64,000 bases of DNA from Clostridium sardiniense (GCF_016907995.1 NZ_JAFBDA010000019.1:1-64000), one strand, 5' to 3'; shown: positions 19,655-29,250, counted from the stretch's first letter. The notes: a model not told the origin generated them from the letters alone. A program made the numbers and translations.

Positions 19655-20221
19655 TTAGATAAAACTTTCATATATGCCTAATATAATAAGAAGTAGACTA
19701 GATGCAAGTGAAGCATACTTTCCAAGAAGTTTTCCGAGGAAACTATTGCCAAGCAATGATCCTAAAATGATACTTAGTGAAGTTACAATAAACGTAAAAA
19801 GTGTTGAATAAAATATGTTTATTCCTGTAATACTTGCAGAAATTCCTACACCTAAATTATTTATTGTAAGTGCAAAAGCAAGAGGAATAGTCTCTTTTAA
19901 TTCAATAACCCTAGAATTATTAGAATCAGCATTTATAAAATTAGGTGTCTCCTTATTTCTAATGCTACTTATTAAAAACCAAGTCCCTATTAAGACTAAT
20001 GATATTCCACCAATAAAGTTAGAAATACTATTAGGTAAAATATTTTCTAGGAAACTACCAAATAACATAGATAGGAAAGTTCCAATTGATGTTATTATAG
20101 CAATTAGTAAATTGCTTGATAAAGGTAGTTTTATTTTATGCATACCATAAGATACAGATACAGTAAAGGTATCTAAATTAGATGATATTGATAAAATAAA
20201 GGCTGATAAAAATTGTTGCAT
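19655..20221 (-). CDS. ytaF: Sporulation membrane protein YtaF (MntP-like family)
   Basis: This 188-residue protein has six hydrophobic segments in two similar halves, each beginning with a motif such as SAFILSISSNLDTFTVSVSYG and TIPLAFALTINNLGVGISAS. The N/D-containing membrane motifs are those of the YtaF/MntP group. YtaF is conserved in spore formers, though its role is not settled. The start at 20221 follows GGAGAGAG; an in-frame ATG five codons earlier lies inside that binding site. The gene is monocistronic and converges on the xre gene. Confidence 0.82.
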   Translation of the reverse strand: MQQFLSAFILSISSNLDTFTVSVSYGMHKIKLPLSSNLLIAIITSIGTFLSMLFGSFLENILPNSISNFIGGISLVLIGTWFLISSIRNKETPNFINADSNNSRVIELKETIPLAFALTINNLGVGISASITGINIFYSTLFTFIVTSLSIILGSLLGNSFLGKLLGKYASLASSLLLIILGIYESFI

Positions 20222-20350
20222 ATAAACTCTCTCCATTTTATTGGTATAATATTATTATATTATATTGTACTAATATGGACATAATTGTGATAATAAAATG
20301 AATATTAAGTTAAAGTATTGCAATGTGTAATAAAATATAAAAATTATAAT

Positions 20351-20378
20351 AAAAAAAGGAGCTTAAATGCCCCTTTTA
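20351..20378 (-). terminator. Intrinsic terminator of the DUF457 gene
   Basis: On the minus strand AAAGGGGC pairs with GCTCCTTT, followed by a T-run. The stem overlaps the stop codon. Confidence 0.75.
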
Positions 20379-20969
20379 CTTTCCCAAATTATTTAAATTT
20401 AAATAGTTCAATATATCTAGATGAAATACGTTATTAGCTATCAAATATATATTATATAGTATATAAAGCGAAATTATAAATTTTAAAAATCTATTGAAGT
20501 ACTTTTCTCCATTAGAGTTGGTTTTAATAAAAAATACATTAAGATTAGCCTTAAAAGGGTATAGTAATTCAATTCCTTCTTTTGTGAGCAAATCTAAAAT
20601 TAAATGTGAAGCATAACCTATAAAAAATCCATAACACATACTTATAATTATAATATTATCATTACTTATAATTATAAAAAGTTTAAAAATTACATATAAA
20701 ATAAGCATAGCTAATAAACTATGTGTAAAACCTCTATGTCTACAACGTTTTCCAAAAATCTTAGAGATAAAAGGATGCCTTTTACTAATAAAAGAACTTT
20801 TCATATCTATATCAGGAAATAATGATCCAATATGAGAAGCATAGAAAAAAATTACTATTGATAGTAATCTATAACTAATACTATAGTGAATCAAATATTT
20901 TGTTATAAATACATTTAATATAATTAGAGCAATTAAAAATCCTCCAGATGAGTGTGTTTGTTTTGTCAT
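20376..20969 (-). CDS. Membrane-bound metal-dependent hydrolase, YdjM/DUF457 family
   Basis: This 197-residue membrane protein has the DUF457 pattern: an early THSSGGF histidine motif, LFPDID, the central RHRGFTHSLLA, and SHLILDLLTKEGIELLYPF near residue 140. These His/Asp residues are expected to bind a metal at the membrane face. Family members are called hydrolases from motif resemblance; the substrate is unknown. It lies alone, divergent from the iron transporter operon by 259 bases. Confidence 0.82.
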   Translation of the reverse strand: MTKQTHSSGGFLIALIILNVFITKYLIHYSISYRLLSIVIFFYASHIGSLFPDIDMKSSFISKRHPFISKIFGKRCRHRGFTHSLLAMLILYVIFKLFIIISNDNIIIISMCYGFFIGYASHLILDLLTKEGIELLYPFKANLNVFFIKTNSNGEKYFNRFLKFIISLYILYNIYLIANNVFHLDILNYLNLNNLGK

Positions 20970-21130
20970 TTATTTTGCACCTTTTTTTAGATTATATTAT
21001 TAAATATTAAATACATTATATATTAATATTTGCATTAATTAAATCTTATTTTGTTAACTCTTTTAAAATTTAATTATGATATAAATTTTTAGTTGTAAAA
21101 ATATACTATTAAAATTTTAGCAAAAATATA

Positions 21131-21159
21131 TTGACTGTTATTAATAGATATAATAAAAT
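21131..21159 (+). promoter_or_regulatory. Predicted promoter of the iron transporter operon
   Basis: TTGACT (21131-21136) and TAAAAT (21154-21159) are separated by 17 bases. A Fur box lies immediately downstream. Confidence 0.55.
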
Positions 21160-21176
21160 CAGATTGCAAAAGAAAT

Positions 21177-21191
21177 TGAAAATTATTATCA
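21177..21191 (+). promoter_or_regulatory. Fur box
   Basis: TGAAAATTATTATCA matches the 7-1-7 Fur consensus TGATAATNATTATCA with one mismatch. It lies about 17 bases past the -10 box and 38 bases before the start codon, so iron-loaded Fur should block transcription. Confidence 0.72.
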
Positions 21192-21228
21192 GTTAAAGAT
21201 ATGAAATAATAAATCAAAGGAGATCAAT

Positions 21229-22167
21229 ATGAGAAAATTAAAGTCTTTATTATTAATTACAACGATGATGTTAACTTTTGGAATCTTTGCTGGATGTTCT
21301 AGTAATGATTCAGAGTCTAAAGATAAGAATGAAACTAGAACTGTAAGCTCAGTAAAAGGTGATGTTGAAATTCCGAAAAATCCTAAACGTATAGTAGATA
21401 TATCAGGAAGTAGTGAGGAATTAATCATATTAGGACATACTCCTGTAGGTACAGCTAACGTAGATTCATATGATACTAAAAACGTACCATCATACATAAA
21501 AGATAAGCTTGGAAATGCAAAGGTAGTAGGTCATTCAATGATGGATACTATGGATATGGAAGCAATATTAAGTACTAATCCAGATTTAATAATAATGAGT
21601 AAAAGACAAGAAAAGATATATGATCAATTAAAAGATATTGCACCAGTTGTTATGATGAAGGATTATGCAAATGACTGGAGAGATAAATTAATAGATGTGT
21701 CAAAGATATTTGATGAAGAAGATGTAGCTAACAAGTGGCTTGCAAGCTATGATGAAAAAGCTAAAAAGGTTGGAGAAGAAATTAAGGCTAAAAATAAGAA
21801 CCAAACTTACCTACCATTACTATCAACTTCAGGACAATTTATGGTATTTAGTAATGCAGGAATAGGATCAATAATGTTTGATGATATGGGACTTGCAAAA
21901 CCAGCTAATATGCCAAAGCAAGATAGCATAACATTACCTACTTTAACGATGGAAGGTCTAACTAAGATAGACGCTGATCACATTGTAGTTATTGCAACAG
22001 AAGCTGATAAGAAGGATTTAGCTAAAAGTAAGGTATGGAATAGTACAAGAGCAGTAAAAGAAGGAAATGTAACTATGCTTAACTCTAGTCCTTTCTTTAG
22101 TCAAGCATACAATCCAATAGGAAGAGAAATGTTATTAGAATCAATTAAAAGTGAACTAACAAAATAG
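21229..22167 (+). CDS. Iron-siderophore ABC transporter substrate-binding lipoprotein
   Basis: This 312-residue lipoprotein has a lipobox ending at C23 (GIFAGCSSN), then a FepB/FhuD type III binding-protein fold: KRIVDISGSSEELIILG at the N-lobe, LSTNPDLIIMS in the middle and a long linking helix. It captures ferric siderophore or a related chelate outside the membrane and hands it to the two FecCD-type permeases encoded next. The start is backed by AAAGGAG. A hairpin after the stop may raise its dose relative to the permeases. Confidence 0.9.
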   Translation: MRKLKSLLLITTMMLTFGIFAGCSSNDSESKDKNETRTVSSVKGDVEIPKNPKRIVDISGSSEELIILGHTPVGTANVDSYDTKNVPSYIKDKLGNAKVVGHSMMDTMDMEAILSTNPDLIIMSKRQEKIYDQLKDIAPVVMMKDYANDWRDKLIDVSKIFDEEDVANKWLASYDEKAKKVGEEIKAKNKNQTYLPLLSTSGQFMVFSNAGIGSIMFDDMGLAKPANMPKQDSITLPTLTMEGLTKIDADHIVVIATEADKKDLAKSKVWNSTRAVKEGNVTMLNSSPFFSQAYNPIGREMLLESIKSELTK

Positions 22168-22178
22168 TTTGTAATTAG

Positions 22179-22220
22179 TAGGTGTGATATAAACATATTT
22201 TCACACCTATTATTTTATTT
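22179..22220 (+). terminator. Intercistronic hairpin, likely partial terminator
   Basis: TAGGTGTGA pairs perfectly with TCACACCTA across a 13-base loop, followed by TTATTTTATTT, between the binding-protein gene and the first permease gene. Such hairpins usually let only some polymerases pass or protect the upstream message. Confidence 0.65.
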
Positions 22221-22241
22221 GTATTAGGAGGCGAAAAAGTT

Positions 22242-23255
22242 TTGGGCAATTCAAAGAGAAAAACTAGAATTTACTTATTTATGATTTTAGCAATAATAAT
22301 ATTAATACTTGGGATAGGATTGTCTATATCAATGGGAGCAAAAGAAATAAGTATACAGACTATAATAAAAAGCTTATTTACAAGTTCAAATGATGTAAAT
22401 ATAACTATAGTTAAAGATGTAAGGATACCTAGAGCTATTGCAGCTGCATTAGTTGGAGGTTTTTTAGGCGTTTCTGGAGCTATAATGCAAGGGGTAACTA
22501 GGAATCCAATAGCAGATCCATCAATAATGGGGATTACTCAAGGAGCTACATTTGCTATAGCAATTTCACTGGTATTACAGAAGGTTATGCCTAATATAGT
22601 CATAGGTAGTTTGGGACTTATAATATTTGCATTTTTAGGAGCTAGTATAAGTGGAGTTTTAGTATATTTTATAAGTTCTAGAGTAAATAGGAAGATAGAT
22701 CCAGTAAAGCTTGCACTTGCAGGAACAGCTCTTGGAACATTACTAATATCTTTAGCAACAGGAATAGCTATGTACTTTAATCTATCTAAAGAATTAAGCT
22801 TTTGGATATCAGGAGGTTTAGTTAGTGCTAAATGGGAAGGCGTTCAATTGCTATTTATAGTTGGAATGATTGGAGTGATTGCAGCTATTATAATGGCACC
22901 TAAGATTACAATTTTAAGTTTAGGAGAAGAAGTTGCTATAGGTCTTGGTCAAAAGACTAATGTTGTTAGAGGAATAGCTATAGTTATAGTTATAGTTTTA
23001 GCTGGAGCTTCAGTATCAGTTGCAGGAAATATTGTATTTGTAGGTCTAATAGTTCCTCAAATAGTAAAAGGAATAGTAGGGGCTGATTATAAATATATAA
23101 TACCTGGTTCTTTATTTTTAGGTGGTATTTTATTAGTTTACAGCGATATATTAGCAAGAATGATAAATCCACCATATGAAACTCCAATTGGATCTCTTAC
23201 AGCACTTATAGGAGTTCCTATATTTATATATCTTGTTAGAAAGGGGAGTAAATAA
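22242..23255 (+). CDS. FecCD-family iron-siderophore permease subunit 1
   Basis: This 337-residue permease has about ten membrane segments and the family motifs RIPRAIAAALVGGFLGVSGAIMQGVTRNPIADP and the cytoplasmic EVAIGLGQ coupling region that contacts the ATPase. It forms the channel with the next gene product. It starts with TTG behind AGGAGG. The downstream permease begins three bases after its stop. Confidence 0.9.
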   Translation: MGNSKRKTRIYLFMILAIIILILGIGLSISMGAKEISIQTIIKSLFTSSNDVNITIVKDVRIPRAIAAALVGGFLGVSGAIMQGVTRNPIADPSIMGITQGATFAIAISLVLQKVMPNIVIGSLGLIIFAFLGASISGVLVYFISSRVNRKIDPVKLALAGTALGTLLISLATGIAMYFNLSKELSFWISGGLVSAKWEGVQLLFIVGMIGVIAAIIMAPKITILSLGEEVAIGLGQKTNVVRGIAIVIVIVLAGASVSVAGNIVFVGLIVPQIVKGIVGADYKYIIPGSLFLGGILLVYSDILARMINPPYETPIGSLTALIGVPIFIYLVRKGSK

Positions 23256-23258
23256 TTT

Positions 23259-24272
23259 ATGAAGTCTTACAAAAAAAATAAAACCTTCTTTATAGCAATG
23301 ATATTATTAGCATTAATAATTACAACTATTTTAGTTAGTCTAAATATTGGATCATTTAAAGTAGGTCCATTAGATGTAATTAAAACATTAATAGGACAAG
23401 GAACTAAAAGTAATGAGATTGTAATAATGAACTTGAGACTTCCAAGAATAGTTATAGCAATATTAGTTGGAACAGCACTAGCAGTAGCAGGTACAATTCT
23501 TCAATGTGTAACAAAAAATGATTTAGCAGATTCAGGTATACTTGGTATAAACTCGGGCGCAGCATTATTTGTTGTAATATACATATATTTCATGAATGGT
23601 AATGTATATGATGGAATCAGCAATCTAACTATTTTTACTATGCCCATTGTTGCACTACTCGGAGCTATATTTGGAGCAGCTTTAATTTATATTCTTTCAT
23701 GGAAAAAAGGAATAGAATCATCAAGATTACTTTTAATAGGTATAGGAATAAATATTGCATTTACATCTATGCTTACTATATTCCAATTAAAGTTTACAAC
23801 ACAAGAGTTTAATAGAGTAATGGCATGGACGTCAGGAAGTATATGGGGAACTAGCTGGAAGTATGTAATAGCTGTATTACCGTTTATAGTGGTGTTTACA
23901 GCAATAGTAATATATAAATCAAGATATTTAGATATATTAAACTTAGGTGATGAAATATCTACAGGTCTTGGTATAACAGTTGAAAAAGAAAGAAGAAAAC
24001 TTCTTATATATTCAGTAATACTAGCTGGAGTTGCAACTTCGGTAGCTGGAAGTATTTCTTTTTTAGGATTAATTGCGCCTCATATAGCAAGGAAATTAGT
24101 TGGACCTAGACATAAAAATTTAATTCCTATATCAGCATTGTTTGGTGCTTTAATTATACTTATAGCAGATACAATATCTAGAAATTTACTAGCACCTATA
24201 GAAATACCAGTGGGAATAGTAATTTCCATAATAGGAGTACCATATTTCATTTATTTAATGCTAGTTGATTAG
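23259..24272 (+). CDS. FecCD-family iron-siderophore permease subunit 2
   Basis: This second 337-residue permease is a diverged partner of the preceding one, with LRLPRIVIAILVGTALAVAGTILQ, the EISTGLGI coupling helix and FLGLIAPHIARKLVGPRHK near the C-terminus. The pair form a heterodimeric channel, as in FepDG or FhuBG-type systems. Start and stop are tightly packed with the neighbours. Confidence 0.9.
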   Translation: MKSYKKNKTFFIAMILLALIITTILVSLNIGSFKVGPLDVIKTLIGQGTKSNEIVIMNLRLPRIVIAILVGTALAVAGTILQCVTKNDLADSGILGINSGAALFVVIYIYFMNGNVYDGISNLTIFTMPIVALLGAIFGAALIYILSWKKGIESSRLLLIGIGINIAFTSMLTIFQLKFTTQEFNRVMAWTSGSIWGTSWKYVIAVLPFIVVFTAIVIYKSRYLDILNLGDEISTGLGITVEKERRKLLIYSVILAGVATSVAGSISFLGLIAPHIARKLVGPRHKNLIPISALFGALIILIADTISRNLLAPIEIPVGIVISIIGVPYFIYLMLVD

Positions 24273-24303
24273 AGTTAGGATACTGAAAGGAGAATTCACA
24301 CAT

Positions 24304-25092
24304 ATGAGTTTAATAACTACAAAAGATTTAAATATTTCATATGGAAATATAGATATAGTAAAAGATTTAAACTTAGTTATACCAAAAGAAAAGATAACTA
24401 CAATTATAGGAGCAAATGGATGTGGAAAATCCACTATATTAAAAACATTAGCAAGAATACTAAAACCTAAAAGTGGTGAAATATATATAGATGGTACTGA
24501 AATAAATAAGCAAAGTTCAAAAGAACTTGCTAAAAAGATGGCAGTATTACCTCAAAGTCCTAAAGCGCCAGATGGATTAACTGTAGAAGAACTTATAGCT
24601 TATGGAAGATTTCCACATCAAAAAGGATTTGGAAATTTGAATAAAGAAGATAATGATATAGTAAAATGGGCATTAGAGGCTACTGGTATAGCAGAATTTA
24701 AAGATAGAACTATGGATGCACTATCAGGAGGTCAAAGACAGAGAGCTTGGATAGCTATGGCTTTAGCCCAAGAAACAGATATATTATTGCTAGATGAACC
24801 AACAACCTATTTAGATTTAGCTCATCAATTAGAAGTACTAAAATTATTAGAAAAATTAAACAAAGAACAAGGTAGCACAATTGTTATGGTAATACATGAA
24901 CTTAATAATGCTGCAAGGTTTGCAGATCATATGATAGGTGTGAAAAAGGGAAGAGTTGTATGTGAAGGATCACCTAAAGAAGTTATGACAAAGGAAAATC
25001 TTAGAGAAATATTTAATATAGATGCACAAATAATAGAGGAACCAAAGAGTGGAAAGCCTGTTTGTGTAACTTATGATACTATTAAAAGTTAA
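24304..25092 (+). CDS. Iron-siderophore ABC transporter ATPase
   Basis: This 262-residue ATP-binding protein of the FepC/FhuC family has Walker A GANGCGKSTILK, Q-loop VLPQSP, ABC signature LSGGQRQR, Walker B ILLLDEPTTYLD and the switch His in VIHELN. It powers the two permeases. The ATG at 24304 is preferred because AAAGGAG lies upstream at normal distance; an in-frame ATG at 24265 would overlap the permease gene and add 13 unusual residues. Confidence 0.93.
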   Translation: MSLITTKDLNISYGNIDIVKDLNLVIPKEKITTIIGANGCGKSTILKTLARILKPKSGEIYIDGTEINKQSSKELAKKMAVLPQSPKAPDGLTVEELIAYGRFPHQKGFGNLNKEDNDIVKWALEATGIAEFKDRTMDALSGGQRQRAWIAMALAQETDILLLDEPTTYLDLAHQLEVLKLLEKLNKEQGSTIVMVIHELNNAARFADHMIGVKKGRVVCEGSPKEVMTKENLREIFNIDAQIIEEPKSGKPVCVTYDTIKS

Positions 25093-25114
25093 ATTTTATT
25101 TGTGTAGAAATAGA

Positions 25115-25172
25115 AGAGACATAGTTATTAATCAATTTAAATTAGTTGATTAATAACTATGTCTCTATTTTA
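25115..25172 (+). terminator. Intrinsic terminator of the iron transporter operon
   Basis: A 21-base arm from AGAGACATAGTTATT pairs with its complement ending in GTCTCT, followed by ATTTTAT. Confidence 0.88.
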
Positions 25173-25267
25173 TATATTTATATTTTACTATAAAAACTAT
25201 AAGGTTAATTAATAACTATAACTATAACTATATCTTATTTAAATAAATTAAAAAAACATATTAATTA

Positions 25268-25296
25268 TTGACACATTTTCACTATGAAGTTATTAT
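25268..25296 (+). promoter_or_regulatory. Predicted promoter of tcyP
   Basis: Consensus TTGACA (25268-25273) and TATTAT (25291-25296) are separated by 17 bases. Confidence 0.6.
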
Positions 25297-25351
25297 TATA
25301 ATAACAAAACCTAGTAAACATATATGAATAATATAAAAAGGGGGATTAATT

Positions 25352-26749
25352 ATGAATAGTACATTTTTTTCAGATTTTCTTATGATTACAGATTTTAAAA
25401 CAATTTTATTTATTTTATTTTTAGTAGGGGTATTTTTTATTATTAAAAAGTTTGAAAAGAATAAGTCTAGTTTTTCAAAACGTATGATACTAGCAACAAT
25501 ACTAGGTCTCGTTCTTGGGGGTATTATACAAGCTGCTTCTGGTTTCTCGGATACTCCAGATAAGATATCTTGGGTAAATGAAACCGTTAAGTGGTATGGA
25601 TTAATTGGTTATGGATTTATGGACTTATTAAAAATGTTAGTTATTCCATTGGTTTTCATATCAATAATAAAAGTTATTACTGATATGAAAAATGGAGAAA
25701 ATTTAAGTAAGCTTACTGTTAGAACAATACTTGTATTACTTTTAACAACAGCAATTGCAGCAATAATTGGAATTATTGTAGGAAACTTATTTAAACTAGG
25801 GGTGGGGCTTGAAGTTACAAATTCAACTTCAGAGATGAAGGAGGTAACTTCAATAATTGATACAATAAGAGGTTTATTACCATCAAATCCAATTAAGGCT
25901 ATGGCAGAAGGAAATGTAGTTGCAGTAGTAATTTTCGCAGCATTTATTGGTATTGCCATGAAGAGATTATCGAAGAAGCATCATGATAAGATAAAGCCAA
26001 TTGAGGATTTAGTTGAAGGATCATATAAGATAATTGTTAGTATTGCTATGACAGTAATAAAATTTATGCCATATGCAGTTATTCCACTATTAGCTAATAC
26101 AATTGCAAGTAAAGGTCTTGCAGCAATACTTGGAGTTATTAATTTTATTGGAGCACTTTATGTAAGTATAATATTAATGTTTATAGTACATCTTATAATA
26201 GTTGCATTAAATGGACTTAATCCAATTAGATATGTAAAAAATGTTATGGAGCCATTAATACTTGCATTCACTTCACGTTCAAGTCTTGGAACATTACCAG
26301 TTACAATAGAGACATTAACAGAAAAAGTTGGTCTTGAAAATGGAATATCAAGTTTTGTTGGTAGTATTGGATCAAATGCAGGTATGAATGGATGTGCTGC
26401 TATATATCCAGCTTTAATGGCAGTTACTATAGCAAATATGTCAGGAACACCAATGAATTTTTCATTTTATATAATGCTTCTTATAATAATTGTTATAAGT
26501 TCTGTTGGGATAGCAGGAATACCAGGAACAGCAACAGTTTCAGTATCAGTTGTTATTTCAGGTATGGGAATGGGAAGCTATTTCTCTTTAGCAGGTGGAA
26601 TACTTGCTATAGATCCAATCCTTGATATGGGACGTACAATGCTTAATGTAAATGGTACTATGGTTACAGCAATAACTGTAGGAAATAGTTTCAAAGCTAT
26701 TGACAAAAATATTTTTTATGGAGAGAATAGTAACCATGGAAATAATTAA
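25352..26749 (+). CDS. L-cystine transporter, TcyP-like dicarboxylate/amino acid:cation symporter
   Basis: This 465-residue membrane protein belongs to the sodium:dicarboxylate symporter family. Signs include LLKMLVIPLVFISIIKVI, the AFTSRSSLGTLPVT loop that resembles the serine-rich re-entrant loop 1, and the C-terminal GIAGIPGTATVS. Length and pattern fit TcyP, which imports cystine. The downstream CymR-like gene supports a sulfur amino acid role. A glutamate or dicarboxylate substrate cannot be excluded from sequence alone. Confidence 0.78.
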   Translation: MNSTFFSDFLMITDFKTILFILFLVGVFFIIKKFEKNKSSFSKRMILATILGLVLGGIIQAASGFSDTPDKISWVNETVKWYGLIGYGFMDLLKMLVIPLVFISIIKVITDMKNGENLSKLTVRTILVLLLTTAIAAIIGIIVGNLFKLGVGLEVTNSTSEMKEVTSIIDTIRGLLPSNPIKAMAEGNVVAVVIFAAFIGIAMKRLSKKHHDKIKPIEDLVEGSYKIIVSIAMTVIKFMPYAVIPLLANTIASKGLAAILGVINFIGALYVSIILMFIVHLIIVALNGLNPIRYVKNVMEPLILAFTSRSSLGTLPVTIETLTEKVGLENGISSFVGSIGSNAGMNGCAAIYPALMAVTIANMSGTPMNFSFYIMLLIIIVISSVGIAGIPGTATVSVSVVISGMGMGSYFSLAGGILAIDPILDMGRTMLNVNGTMVTAITVGNSFKAIDKNIFYGENSNHGNN

Positions 26750-26779
26750 AGCAAATGGCTTTTAAGGAATGGTGATTAT

Positions 26780-27208
26780 ATGAAAATTTCAACAAAAGGA
26801 AGATATGGATTAAAAGCATTGATAGATATATATATGTACTCTTCTTGTGAAACAGTAACTTTAAAGTCTGTATCAAAAAGACAGGATATATCAGAAAAAT
26901 ATCTAGAACAAATATTTTCTTCTTTAAGAAAAGACGGAATAATAGAAGGAAAGAAAGGTCCACAAGGAGGATATTTTTTAACAAGAGATGCTAAAACTAT
27001 TACTGTTGGTGAAATTTTAAGAAGTCTTGAAGGAAAGTTAGTTTTAATTGATAATGAAAAAGATAATAATCAACTTTCAGAATACCTTTATGAAAATCTT
27101 TGGGATGTTATAAATAAAAAAATTAATGAGTACTTTGACTCAATTACATTAGAAGAATTAGCTAATAATTATAAATATAGTATAGAGGATATAGCGTATT
27201 ATATTTAA
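26780..27208 (+). CDS. Rrf2-family regulator, CymR-like
   Basis: This 142-residue winged-helix regulator has the Rrf2 pattern: KISTKGRYGLKALIDIY, EKYLEQIFSSLRKDGII and the wing GPQGGYFL. The three conserved cysteines that hold an iron-sulfur cluster in IscR are absent, which points to the CymR branch, the regulator of cysteine metabolism. It starts 30 bases after tcyP. A link between this protein and tcyP control is inferred from position only. Confidence 0.82.
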   Translation: MKISTKGRYGLKALIDIYMYSSCETVTLKSVSKRQDISEKYLEQIFSSLRKDGIIEGKKGPQGGYFLTRDAKTITVGEILRSLEGKLVLIDNEKDNNQLSEYLYENLWDVINKKINEYFDSITLEELANNYKYSIEDIAYYI

Positions 27209-27246
27209 TTTTAGCAAATTATAAAATATTAAATAATAATTTATAT

Positions 27247-27302
27247 AAAAAGGCTGTATTATAACTAGCTTAGTAAGCTAGTTTATAACACAGCCTTTTA
27301 AA
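27247..27302. terminator. Bidirectional terminator between the rrf2 and M28 peptidase genes
   Basis: A long hairpin (outer arms AAAAGGCTGT and ACAGCCTTTT, inner arms AACTAGCTTA and TAAGCTAGTT) serves converging genes. Confidence 0.88.
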
Positions 27303-27315
27303 ATTATATCATTAT

Positions 27316-28671
27316 CTATTTAGCTCTTTTATGTTTATCTATCCTTTTTAGAATTGGATATCCAATAAACATTAAAAAGATAATAAATGAAGCAGCATGA
27401 ACTATATCATTAAATAATATTTTTAAAATTGGATTATAATTATTATCAATAATATATTTATTGCATAAATCATAAGCTGATTTTATTGCATCTTCAGAGA
27501 TAAACTCTATCTTATCATCTGGAGTATGAATTCTACTTACATCACTATGAGAGATAGTAAGAGAATCGAATCCATTATTGATAAAGCTAGCATGATCACT
27601 GGCATCTTCATATTTAATATTAGATTCTAGACCTAATTCTTTGCATATACTTTCAAGGTTATCAAGAAGATCAGATTTAACATCAAGAGATTTTTCGCCT
27701 CTCATAAATGTTATAGGATAGTCTGGGGCACCAATCATATCAAAATTTATAACCTTAGCACCTTTTAAAGTATCCTTATATTTTGATGCAAATTTATTAG
27801 AGCCTATAAGTCCAAATTCTTCTCCATTTAATCCAACAAAAATAATATCTCTATTAGGTTTTGGTAGAGTGGATATATAACGAGCAAGTTCTAATAAAAA
27901 TGATGCACCAGATGCATTATCTAGAGCACCTGCATATATATTATCTAAGCAATCAGCACCCATATGATCAAAATGAGCTGTAAGTATAAGTGGAGGACTC
28001 GTACTATCTTTTCCTTCAATTTTACCAGCTACATTATAAACTTCTGTTGTCTTTAAAGTATAAGGTAGGGATATAGATATTTCAGAATTGTTTTTTACAG
28101 CAGTTACTATTTCATTATATGTATCCTTTGTAATAGCTATGGCAAAAGATACTGGTGATTCATGTACAAAAGAGCTTCTAAAATTAAAATTATCTTCTTT
28201 ACTGACATAAAGCAAGAATAAGTCCCCACCCTTTTTAAAAGATATAGAAGATGGAAATATGTTTAAATTATCTTCAGAGGATAAGGTCACATCTGAAACT
28301 TTAAAATTAAGCATGTCCTCTTTAAAATCAGTACCATAATTAAATTTTTTTACAGTATTATCATCTTTCTTTATTTCAAGTATTGGAACTTCATCATTTT
28401 TAAATGGAGCTACAACTTGAAAGCCTTGAGTATAGTCTTTATCTATAGTTTTAAGGTCCAATTCCTTAAATTCTTCAGCTATATAATTTGCAACTTGTTC
28501 ATTTTCATTAGTTCCACATAATCTACCGTTAAATTGTTCAGAGGATAAAAAGGCTATATCATTTTTAATATCAGTGGAACTAAAGTGATGAACAGTACAT
28601 CTAAGAACTAAGAAAAAAATAAATATTATTGCAGAAATAACAGTGCAAACTTTATATATTTTAGATTTCAT
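27316..28671 (-). CDS. Membrane-anchored M28-family metallopeptidase
   Basis: This 451-residue protein is anchored at both ends by membrane segments (residues about 7-24 and 420-440). Between them lies an extracytoplasmic zinc aminopeptidase domain of family M28. The expected ligands and catalytic residues are visible in order: TAHFDHMG, ALDNASGAS, GLNGEEFGL, NFDMIG and SDHASF. It probably trims peptides outside the membrane. The N-terminal part before the catalytic domain may be a regulatory or PA-like insert. A GGGAGAAG site precedes the ATG. Confidence 0.85.
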   Translation of the reverse strand: MKSKIYKVCTVISAIIFIFFLVLRCTVHHFSSTDIKNDIAFLSSEQFNGRLCGTNENEQVANYIAEEFKELDLKTIDKDYTQGFQVVAPFKNDEVPILEIKKDDNTVKKFNYGTDFKEDMLNFKVSDVTLSSEDNLNIFPSSISFKKGGDLFLLYVSKEDNFNFRSSFVHESPVSFAIAITKDTYNEIVTAVKNNSEISISLPYTLKTTEVYNVAGKIEGKDSTSPPLILTAHFDHMGADCLDNIYAGALDNASGASFLLELARYISTLPKPNRDIIFVGLNGEEFGLIGSNKFASKYKDTLKGAKVINFDMIGAPDYPITFMRGEKSLDVKSDLLDNLESICKELGLESNIKYEDASDHASFINNGFDSLTISHSDVSRIHTPDDKIEFISEDAIKSAYDLCNKYIIDNNYNPILKILFNDIVHAASFIIFLMFIGYPILKRIDKHKRAK

Positions 28672-28752
28672 TAACTTCTCCCATCAATAATTGTTATACT
28701 TAAGTTTATTATATGTTTATAATTATTATGATTAAAAGAAGTTGTGTTTAAG

Positions 28753-29085
28753 CTAAGCTTTTTTATAAAGCATATCTACAATAGCATATGATAGAGTAAA
28801 TAAAAGACATATATACACGCTTAAATTAAGCTTTGAATTAATTATTACATAAATTCCACCCAATATAGCACTAATTAGTATTATATAATTTATAAACTTA
28901 TAGATACCTGATTTTTTCCCATTTATTACTGTAACTGATGAAATTATAATTAAAATTAATGTTAAGAATGAAAATGAATCTTTTAGTACTTTAGAAAATT
29001 GTATTATTTTAAAATGGTTAAATGTTAGTAATAAGATAAGTACTACTAGCAATAGAGAAATTAATTTTTCTATATATTTATTCAT
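28753..29085 (-). CDS. Small membrane protein of unknown function
   Basis: This 110-residue protein has about four hydrophobic segments and little else: a basic start (MNKYIEKLIS) and a lysine-rich end. It has a good ribosome binding site (AAAGGTGG) and lies 81 bases upstream of the M28 peptidase gene on the same strand, so the two may share a transcript. I do not recognise a family. Confidence 0.6.
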   Translation of the reverse strand: MNKYIEKLISLLLVVLILLLTFNHFKIIQFSKVLKDSFSFLTLILIIISSVTVINGKKSGIYKFINYIILISAILGGIYVIINSKLNLSVYICLLFTLSYAIVDMLYKKA

Positions 29086-29191
29086 AACAAGACCACCTTT
29101 ACTGGAAAATACTTACAATTTAAATTATACTAGAACTTAACATAATTACAATATGTAATAAAGAATTAATAAGCAAAATAACCCAAAAAAG

Positions 29192-29220
29192 TTTATCACG
29201 GTAGTGAAGAAGGGTATAAT
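29192..29220 (+). promoter_or_regulatory. Predicted promoter of tex
   Basis: TTTATC (29192-29197) and TATAAT (29215-29220) are separated by 17 bases, 30 bases before the start codon. Confidence 0.4.
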
Positions 29221-29250
29221 AAAGATATAACTAATTTTGGAGGTTTTAGG

